5,211 bases of DNA from CAZKRU01 sp964555235 (lineage in GTDB: Bacteria > Verrucomicrobiota > Verrucomicrobiia > Methylacidiphilales > CAMAQI01), in NCBI GenBank assembly GCA_964555235.1, contig CAZKRU010000132.1:1-5211 (forward strand), in the 5' to 3' direction. The notes under the pieces were generated by a model, which searched no databases, was not told where the DNA came from, and worked only from the letters and a program-made list of their open reading frames with translations. Numbering within the stretch: position 1 is the first letter of the stretch; the number at the start of each line of letters is the position of its first letter. Shown here in pieces: positions 1 to 4,458 of this stretch. The position numbers and the translations under genes are program-made.

Positions 1-1
1 C

Positions 2-595
2 TCTTCCTCAAGCATTTTTCACGCCACTTCACCACTTTTGCAGAGGTCTCAATCTAAGATTTTGGATCTCCGTCCACTGAATAGGTTGAAAGCTTCTTTC
101 AGCGATCTTTATGTCTGGAAATGCGCCCTGTTTGCGGAAGCTTGGGTGAAACACATGCCGAAAGGTGCCGTTTCGCACAATACCCCTCAAACTGTTCCTT
201 CCAGTCCAACCACCACTTTAATCGCGAGCTCTCCTCCCGAAAAATCGATCACTTTTAGCAATTGGGAAGAGCATCCTTATTTCAAAGCCCACTCGGAACT
301 GATTACTCCGATGCGATTTCATCTACGGATGATGCTCAAAATGCATCATCTGACCCAAATTCAAAAAATCACTTTAACCCAAGTCTATCTATATGTAGGC
401 GATCCTCGCGATGAGGTTTATGAACCGCTCTTTCAAGAGTTTTGTGCAAAAGAAAGAATTCCTTTCCTGAGTATTCGGAATCTGACTCTCAGTCCAGAAA
501 ACGTCGAGAATCGCTACTTTCTTCATGGCGACGGACATTTTAGTGACGAAGGGGCTCAAGCGGTTGCACGATTTTTTAAGAACACTGCAAGATAG
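2..595 (+). CDS. SGNH/GDSL-hydrolase-like protein, C-terminal part (5' end outside window)
   Basis: The frame is open from the left edge, so the start lies outside the window; 197 residues are visible. A TTG at 38 could be read as a start, but the frame has no stop before it. The C-terminus carries an SGNH block V signature, HGDGHFSDEG (visible residues about 175-184). Asp177 and His179 are the likely catalytic Asp and His of the Ser-Asp-His triad. The serine block (GDS or GGST) and the Asn/Gly blocks must lie upstream. The segment just before, with GDPRDEVYEPLF and IPFLSI, looks like the usual alternating helix and strand of the SGNH fold. Proteins of this kind commonly remove or transfer acyl groups on sugars or envelope polymers, but no substrate can be read here. 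The stop codon is one base from the stop of the convergent gene, itself an SGNH protein. The family assignment rests on one motif, so the exact subfamily is open. Confidence 0.6.
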   Translation, partial: SSSSIFHATSPLLQRSQSKILDLRPLNRLKASFSDLYVWKCALFAEAWVKHMPKGAVSHNTPQTVPSSPTTTLIASSPPEKSITFSNWEEHPYFKAHSELITPMRFHLRMMLKMHHLTQIQKITLTQVYLYVGDPRDEVYEPLFQEFCAKERIPFLSIRNLTLSPENVENRYFLHGDGHFSDEGAQAVARFFKNTAR

Positions 596-596
596 G

Positions 597-2156
597 TTAT
601 TTTACCGAGCGAGACTCTCCCCATTGCTTTTCAACCAGATCGGCCATTCCCAAAGCCACCGCTCGATTTCCCCGTGCATTCATGTGGCACCAATCTTCGT
701 AGGTCATCTCGGTCTCATGAATCACATCGGTAAAGTCCTGATGAGTTCCAGGGTATTTGGCACGTATTTTTTCTGCCGCCAAGAGATAGACCGACTGAAG
801 GTAGGGCATGTAAAAGTCAACGGTTCGAATCATCATCGATTCTTCCTTGGATGGATTTGCCTTGGTGAAAACCACGGGTTGAAGAATGGCAACGGTTTTA
901 ATCTCATTCTCACGTCCATAATCCTCCCCTTGCTGCCATGCTTTCATGTGCTCAGCCAAGTATTGATCTGAAAGGGAATCCATCAGTTTTTGTTCGTGTT
1001 GCATGTTTTTTAATTTAATTCCGAGTACTCGTGTAAAATCAAAGATTCGGATTTTCCACCACCACGGATCGACAAACTGCTTTTGCTCGTGAACCTCACG
1101 GGCGCTGGAAAAGGAATTCACTCCTTGATAAAAAACAACATGGGTAAAATGATAGAGCGGCTGCATTTTTTGAAGCAACTTGATGGAGGTCGGATAGTTC
1201 ATTCCCTCCAATCCGAAATTACAAACATCGACATTCCTCCCGCGACGACGCAATTCCGATTCAAGCGACTTTGGAATGGTTTCGTCATCCCACGACCAAG
1301 CACCAAACGTGGTGGATCCCCCGATCACGGCGATTCGCATCGGAGCCTTGAGTTCGTTTGGCTCCTCACATCGCAATCCGAGCGAATTGATTCGAAAACG
1401 CTCCGCTCTAAATATTGGATAGTAAGAAATCCCCTCTCGTTCGATTTTTCCCATTTTTCGATAAGGGCCTTCCCATGAAAAAATAGGCGACTTCTTTGCA
1501 AGCTCAGGATGCACTGTCGGAAAATTTACATATTCCCGATTCGCCCCAAACCACTCCCGATAATCCACCGAACGCAATCCCCACTCAAGAGAGGCAACGA
1601 ACCCCACCGGAATTGCCGCCATGATCAATCCAAAGAGCACCTCTCTCTTGCACTTTGCCAACGTCAGGATCAAGCTGAGAATTCCTCCGACGATGAATAA
1701 AAATCGAAAGATCCGGATTACCGTTCGGTGCCAATAGTAGCTTGGATTAAACTCCGTGAACAAGACCTCCCCATCAATCCCGGAGAAGAGAATCGGTGCG
1801 TGAACCAGACTCAAAGCCACTTCATGAAAGCCTTGAGACTGAACGACTCCAATTTTTCCTTGAGAATCAAAAAGCAACTGCTTTCCGGGAGGTACCACGA
1901 CCTCAAGCAGAATCTCAGAAGGGAGTTTCGGGATCTGGATCGCATATCGAAGCGATGACTTCCCTTCAACTCCTGACAGCCGAACCGTTTCCCCACTTTC
2001 TTTCAGATGAAAGACAATCCTTTGAGTGGCACTTTCTTTCAAATAAGAAGCGAGACGAGGCTCTTGAACCAGAACCGTCCCCAACAGAAAACTCACCCAC
2101 AAAAGGTTTGATACCAAAAATGGAATCTTCGACCCATATTGCCAAATTCGACTCAT
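597..2156 (-). CDS. Membrane-anchored SGNH/GDSL hydrolase or acyltransferase-like protein
   Basis: Complete 519-aa protein. Hydrophobic helices are visible at about residues 11-30, 148-167 and 173-193. The basic loop KCKRE (168-172) between helices two and three suggests that this loop is cytoplasmic. The 31-146 region and the C-terminal domain would then lie outside the inner membrane. The SGNH domain follows the third helix: GGSTTFG (279-285) with the nucleophile Ser281, block II NFGLEGMN (Gly315), block III YQGVNS (Asn347), and DWCHMN near the end with Asp488 and His491. All four blocks are present, so the enzyme looks intact. The FRINSLGLR stretch before block I is common in this family. 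A likely role is hydrolysis or transfer of acyl groups on exported glycans; the substrate is unknown. The ATG is preceded at ten bases by AAGAAGGG (2167-2174), a fair ribosome site. The gene stands alone on its strand here and ends tail to tail with the other SGNH gene. Confidence 0.82.
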   Translation of the reverse strand: MSRIWQYGSKIPFLVSNLLWVSFLLGTVLVQEPRLASYLKESATQRIVFHLKESGETVRLSGVEGKSSLRYAIQIPKLPSEILLEVVVPPGKQLLFDSQGKIGVVQSQGFHEVALSLVHAPILFSGIDGEVLFTEFNPSYYWHRTVIRIFRFLFIVGGILSLILTLAKCKREVLFGLIMAAIPVGFVASLEWGLRSVDYREWFGANREYVNFPTVHPELAKKSPIFSWEGPYRKMGKIEREGISYYPIFRAERFRINSLGLRCEEPNELKAPMRIAVIGGSTTFGAWSWDDETIPKSLESELRRRGRNVDVCNFGLEGMNYPTSIKLLQKMQPLYHFTHVVFYQGVNSFSSAREVHEQKQFVDPWWWKIRIFDFTRVLGIKLKNMQHEQKLMDSLSDQYLAEHMKAWQQGEDYGRENEIKTVAILQPVVFTKANPSKEESMMIRTVDFYMPYLQSVYLLAAEKIRAKYPGTHQDFTDVIHETEMTYEDWCHMNARGNRAVALGMADLVEKQWGESRSVK

Positions 2157-2204
2157 TCCAAATCAACCCTTCTTTTCAATCATTCTCATCAAAAGTCGTT
2201 AAAC

Positions 2205-2273
2205 GGGATACGTCCCCACTGCCCTCACTAAAAACGAACCAATTCTAATATCTAAAGATACGTCCCCGTTGCC
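2205..2273. repeat. Pair of GATACGTCCCC-type repeats (copies 1 and 2)
   Basis: Copy 1 (2205-2223) reads GGGATACGTCCCCACTGCC and copy 2 (2257-2273) reads GATACGTCCCCGTTGCC. They are in the same orientation, about 50 bases apart. The core GGGA-TACG-TCCC in copy 1 is a near-palindrome. Repeats built on GGGGACGTATC-like cores are known from intergenic REP-like families mobilised by Y1/TnpA-REP transposases; membership here is inferred from appearance only, and no transposase of that type is in the window. Confidence 0.6.
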
Positions 2274-2277
2274 TCCC

Positions 2278-2519
2278 GTTTTCGGAGCAATCCCGTCTTT
2301 TACGACTTACTGTCTTCAGAGAAGTCCGGCTTCTCCTATGGCTCGTTCGGTTCTCGACCTACGCTTCATCCTCTCCGTTCAGTCTGCTCCGATTCGGACC
2401 TGCCTATCGGTCGTTCCATCCTCGGAGGATGCAAGGTCTGATACTGGCCGGACTCTCGCCCTTTACCAGACAGGGACTTCCACCCTGTAAGTGTGCGCCA
2501 GCTTCGCTTGGCGCACGTC
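2278..2519 (-). ncRNA. Structured element, possible group II intron 5' fragment or related RNA
   Basis: This segment, flanked by the two repeat pairs, is dense in inverted repeats. They are: 2493-2500 with 2509-2516 (8 bp, GTGCGCCA/TGGCGCAC); 2471-2475 with 2483-2487 (CAGGG/CCCTG); 2436-2440 with 2467-2471 (GTCTG/CAGAC, sharing one base with the previous stem); 2417-2422 with 2426-2431 (CATCCT/AGGATG); 2319-2324 with 2330-2335 (GAGAAG/CTTCTC); and a longer-range pair 2283-2289 with 2385-2391 (CGGAGCA/TGCTCCG). Read on the minus strand it begins with GTGCGCC, a hairpin, then CAGGGTGGAAGTCCCTG. That order is typical of the 5' end and first subdomain of bacterial group II introns. I find no domain V, no reverse transcriptase and no clear 3' boundary. 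It may therefore be an intron relic or an unrelated structured repeat. Strand is chosen from the intron likeness. The plus-strand reading frame across it is judged spurious. Confidence 0.4.
2493..2516. repeat. Strong GC-rich hairpin, 8-bp stem
   Basis: GTGCGCCA and TGGCGCAC are perfect inverted repeats around an eight-base loop, GCTTCGCT, which can close by two more pairs. No T-run follows on either strand, so a simple intrinsic terminator is unlikely. It sits at the edge of the structured element, just inside repeat copy 3. Confidence 0.75.
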
Positions 2520-2582
2520 GGGATACGTCCCCATTGCCCCCGTCCTTCAGATTAACTAATTGTTAGATATGTCCCCTTTGCC
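2520..2582. repeat. Pair of GATACGTCCCC-type repeats (copies 3 and 4)
   Basis: Copy 3 (2520-2538) reads GGGATACGTCCCCATTGCC and copy 4 (2566-2582) reads GATATGTCCCCTTTGCC. Both have the same orientation as copies 1 and 2, and their spacing (about 45 bases) is close to that of the first pair. The two pairs bracket the structured element symmetrically, as if one unit had been inserted into, or duplicated around, a repeat array. Copy 4 is the most diverged. Confidence 0.6.
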
Positions 2583-2609
2583 TTCCCCTTGTTGGCCAAC
2601 TGAAATTCA

Positions 2610-3038
2610 TTAGGGGTAGTGAAAATACCTTGTCATCCAACATTTAATACCTCTTATCTTGCCGTCGTAAGGTTTCTCTAATATAGAGGCGGGGATATAT
2701 GCGAACTCATTTTTTTGTAAAATCTGAATAACATCACCAACCTTTGAGTGCTCTATTTTATTTTCGTCAATGATCGTAGCCAAGTCACCAAACTTACTTA
2801 ATCTAATTGTGCCATGGCTTTCGGAAGCCAATACCGGCCATAAATTAACCTCAGCATAATGGGTTCCATCTTGGATTGAATCATCCAAAATTGGCCTGAA
2901 ATTTAAAGCAATTTCCAGGCTATCAACGAGTCGTTTTGCTTTGGTGAGTGCAAATGAGCGATCGAATTCCGGTGGCGAATTAATGTTTTTTGGATCATCA
3001 TGACGCTCCAGTATTATGTGATAGTTTATTGAATTCAT
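2610..3038 (-). CDS. Small cytoplasmic protein, probable orphan immunity protein
   Basis: A 142-aa protein without signal peptide or membrane segment, mildly acidic by eye, matching no family I recognise. The immunity role is inferred from context. Its ATG comes two bases after the stop of a short open tail (3041-3136) that looks like the C-terminus of a secreted toxin, and tight toxin-immunity spacing is usual in Rhs, CDI and other polymorphic toxin loci. Visible features are a helix-like segment around residues 30-45 (ALTKAKRLVDSLEIAL) and a Trp-containing strand, YAEVNLWPVL. The gene is clearly richer in A and T than its neighbours: sampled lines have roughly 35-40% G+C against about 55% in the RCC1 gene. 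Such a difference is common for exchanged toxin-immunity cassettes. No good Shine-Dalgarno precedes the ATG, which fits translational coupling to the lost toxin. An unrelated hypothetical protein remains possible. Confidence 0.55.
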   Translation of the reverse strand: MNSINYHIILERHDDPKNINSPPEFDRSFALTKAKRLVDSLEIALNFRPILDDSIQDGTHYAEVNLWPVLASESHGTIRLSKFGDLATIIDENKIEHSKVGDVIQILQKNEFAYIPASILEKPYDGKIRGIKCWMTRYFHYP

Positions 3039-3040
3039 AA

Positions 3041-3136
3041 TTATGGAACGTAGCTAAAAGTTTCTATCGGAAAAGCTGTTGTAACTTCTTTTGTCGTGGC
3101 ATTTATGATCAACCGGATCTTAGTTTCACCGTTGGT
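3041..3136 (-). pseudogene. C-terminal stub of a polymorphic (Rhs/CDI-like) toxin gene
   Basis: An open tail of 31 codons plus a TAA stop lies directly before the putative immunity gene. It starts TNGETKIRLIINATTKEV and goes on to TAFPIE before the stop. An arrangement of a strand rich in Ile/Leu, a turn with Thr-Lys, then V-T-A-F-P is typical of the last two strands of small secreted nuclease toxins, for example the BECR-fold domains at the ends of Rhs or CdiA proteins. The frame can be followed a little further upstream into the IS end (RMGGTS), but a TAA stops it about 12 codons before the stub. The stub begins just after the IS3-type terminus at 3137, so the rest of the toxin appears replaced by the insertion. 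It cannot be active. The specific toxin family cannot be named from 31 residues. Confidence 0.5.
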
Positions 3137-3170
3137 TGAGGTGCCCCCCATTCGTGAGAACGCCTTTTAA

Positions 3171-3191
3171 GGAATTTACTATGTAAATTCC
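3171..3191. repeat. Perfect AT-rich inverted repeat, 9-bp arms
   Basis: GGAATTTAC (3171-3179) and GTAAATTCC (3183-3191) are exact inverted copies around TAT. The short loop and symmetry would suit either a cruciform or a dimeric regulator site. It lies 34 bases inside the IS right end, upstream of the toxin stub and immunity gene when read on the minus strand. No T-run follows, so a terminator is unlikely. Confidence 0.6.
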
Positions 3192-3203
3192 GTTTGTTTC
3201 CTT

Positions 3204-3225
3204 TTCGTTTCCGTGAGGAAACGAA
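3204..3225. repeat. Perfect hairpin, 9-bp stem with tetraloop
   Basis: TTCGTTTCC (3204-3212) and GGAAACGAA (3217-3225) pair perfectly around GTGA, which on the plus strand has the GNRA tetraloop form. It is the second of three inverted repeats between the transposase stop and the IS end. There is no following T-run on either strand. Confidence 0.6.
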
Positions 3226-3300
3226 GACGATTTCCTAGCCGTTTTCTCTTGTTCCTTCAATCTTTGATTTCTCGATATTTTCCTTTCTTGTGATGGCTCC

Positions 3301-3372
3301 TGCGATTCCGATGGAGTGAAGGCTGTGGACGACCCGTAGGGTCGCCTCAGCCGAAACGCAATCGGAATCGCA
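3301..3372. repeat. Nested long inverted repeat with 12-bp outer arms
   Basis: TGCGATTCCGAT (3301-3312) and ATCGGAATCGCA (3361-3372) are perfect inverted copies. Between them, GGCTG (3321-3325) pairs with CAGCC (3348-3352) and CGACCC (3330-3335) pairs with GGGTCG (3339-3344) around GTA. The whole can fold as one 72-base hairpin with a symmetric 8/8 internal loop. It starts 22 bases after the transposase stop. It has no T-run, so it looks more like a REP or MITE-type palindrome, or a stabilising 3' structure, than a terminator. Confidence 0.65.
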
Positions 3373-3394
3373 CCCGGACGCCATGGTGGTGTCT

Positions 3395-4447
3395 TCATTT
3401 GAGGTAAAGCGTTGCTGGGATTTGATAGTCGAGGGTTTGATGCGGTCGGTCGTAATTGTAGAGCAAGAAATACTCTCCGATGCCCTTTCCTGCCTGCGTC
3501 ATGTCCGAATAACCTTTCAGGTAAATGTCTTCGTATTTGAGGCTTCTCCAAACCCGCTCGATCATCACGTTGTGAAGTGCCCGCCCGGCACCGTCATGAC
3601 TCACTTGACTTCCGAGCAAGCAAACGGTTTCGACCCACTCTCGACTTGTGAATTGACTCCCTTGATCCGAGTTGAGGATCTCGGGTGCCCCTTGCGCGAA
3701 CTCCACGGCATTCTCCAAACACCTCATACAGAATCCACCGTCCAAGGTATTGGAAAGCCTCCAGGAAAGAACGAAACGAGAATACCAGTCCATGATGGCC
3801 ACCAAGTAACAAAACCCCTCCTGAAGGCGGATGTAGGTGATATCGACCGCCCACACTTGATTCGCCCTCTCAATGGAGAGTTTGCGCAGCAGATAGGGCA
3901 TAATCCATCCATCGATTCCCGGTGCGCTCAGATTTCCAAAAAGACTTTCGCTCCTCCAAAGTGGACGACGGCCCGCATTCCCTTGTTGCAAATGCCGGTT
4001 ATTCCCAGAAAGATCCTTTAGCACCGCACAGCCATCCACTCCCGACTGCACGCATAAGGTCGTCATGGCATCGTCGAGATAGGCCTCTGCGGCCCGATAC
4101 CAGGCAAACAATTCGCCCAAAGGAGGCGCCGATTCATCCAGGATCGGATTGCTCCCCTGTTGATACTCTTGTAAATTGGTAAAAGCATCCCAATCCGGAT
4201 TTCCAGTGGGTCCCTGGCTTAAATTACCAAAATATTGTATCTCCCAATCATCGGCTAGCCCGTCCCCGTCCGTGTCTGCCGCCGGGCCGGTTTGTTGATA
4301 GATCCCCATCCCCAAATCCCCTTGCGGCGCCACTCTCAAAATCCCCTCGACTTTAAAATCCCCATCCACTTTGAATTCACCCGCCTCCAGCGGAAGGACG
4401 AAAAGCATTGCAAGACCTAGAACCTGTTTCACTCTCTGAATTTTCAT
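3395..4447 (-). CDS. Chimeric ORF: secreted TSP3/LamG-like N-terminus fused to IS3 transposase C-terminus
   Basis: A 350-aa reading frame made of two unrelated parts. Residues 1-22 form a signal peptide with a basic start, hydrophobic core LGLAMLFVLPL and likely cleavage near LEA-G. A strand-like EFKVDGDFKVEG segment follows, then a calcium-binding-type loop DTDGDG (58-63) with DDWEIQYFG. At 113-163 is the start of a LamG or concanavalin-like domain (LFAWYRAAEAYL, KDLSGNNRHLQQ, GRRPLW). From about residue 172-184 the sequence becomes an IS3-family OrfB: PYLLRKLSIERANQVW, Asp202 in AVDITYI, Asp261 in NSDQGSQF, Glu297 in IERVWRSLKYE, then YNYDRPHQTL. The D-D(35)E triad is intact, but the N-terminal half of the transposase and OrfA are absent. 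The protein is probably non-functional both as transposase and as surface protein. The start at 4447 is chosen over a longer frame to 4576, because of the strong AAGGAG site and the signal peptide. Confidence 0.75.
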   Translation of the reverse strand: MKIQRVKQVLGLAMLFVLPLEAGEFKVDGDFKVEGILRVAPQGDLGMGIYQQTGPAADTDGDGLADDWEIQYFGNLSQGPTGNPDWDAFTNLQEYQQGSNPILDESAPPLGELFAWYRAAEAYLDDAMTTLCVQSGVDGCAVLKDLSGNNRHLQQGNAGRRPLWRSESLFGNLSAPGIDGWIMPYLLRKLSIERANQVWAVDITYIRLQEGFCYLVAIMDWYSRFVLSWRLSNTLDGGFCMRCLENAVEFAQGAPEILNSDQGSQFTSREWVETVCLLGSQVSHDGAGRALHNVMIERVWRSLKYEDIYLKGYSDMTQAGKGIGEYFLLYNYDRPHQTLDYQIPATLYLK

Positions 4448-4452
4448 ACGCA

Positions 4453-4458
4453 CTCCTT
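4453..4458 (-). promoter_or_regulatory. Ribosome binding site AAGGAG deciding the start at 4447
   Basis: AAGGAG stands five bases before the ATG at 4447 and immediately follows the TAA stop of the upstream RCC1-type gene. Stop and start are 11 bases apart, which suggests translational coupling and one transcript. It argues against the longer frame starting at 4576, which would overlap the upstream gene by more than 100 bases. Confidence 0.75.

Larger units (their letters stand above)
3137..3907 (-). mobile_element. IS3-family insertion sequence, 5'-truncated remnant
   Basis: The element is oriented on the minus strand. Its right end is placed at 3137, where the plus strand reads TGAGGTGCCCCCCATTCG. 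This fits the TG...TG.CCCC pattern of IS3-family terminal inverted repeats and coincides with the start of the toxin stub. Inside it lies the C-terminal catalytic half of an OrfB transposase, stopping at 3395. OrfA, the N-terminal half of OrfB, the left terminal repeat and any target duplication are missing. The left limit is a junction with a secreted-protein gene somewhere between about 3898 and 3934; the exact base cannot be fixed by reading. The 258 bases between transposase stop and right end are long for an IS3 element and contain three inverted repeats, so part of that tail may be foreign. Confidence 0.6.

Noticed and set aside
2269..2490. A 73-codon plus-strand reading frame across the structured element
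   Set aside because: It coincides with dense inverted repeats, has no ribosome site, and its composition is low-complexity Ser/Thr/Arg. It is best explained as a chance frame over a structured element.
2205..2582. CRISPR array
   Set aside because: Only four imperfect short repeats are present. The inner interval is about 245 bases, the outer ones differ in length, and no cas gene is visible.
3301..3372. Intrinsic terminator for the transposase transcript
   Set aside because: The hairpin is strong, but neither strand has a T-run after it.
3126..3551. A 141-codon minus-strand frame after and across the transposase end
   Set aside because: It overlaps the transposase in another frame and then runs through three inverted repeats. 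The product is basic and Ser/Arg-rich with no domain, so it is judged a shadow frame.
3383..4021. A 212-codon plus-strand frame opposite the transposase
   Set aside because: The minus strand encodes an unmistakable IS3 OrfB core with its D-D(35)E residues. The opposite frame shows no domain and is a shadow.
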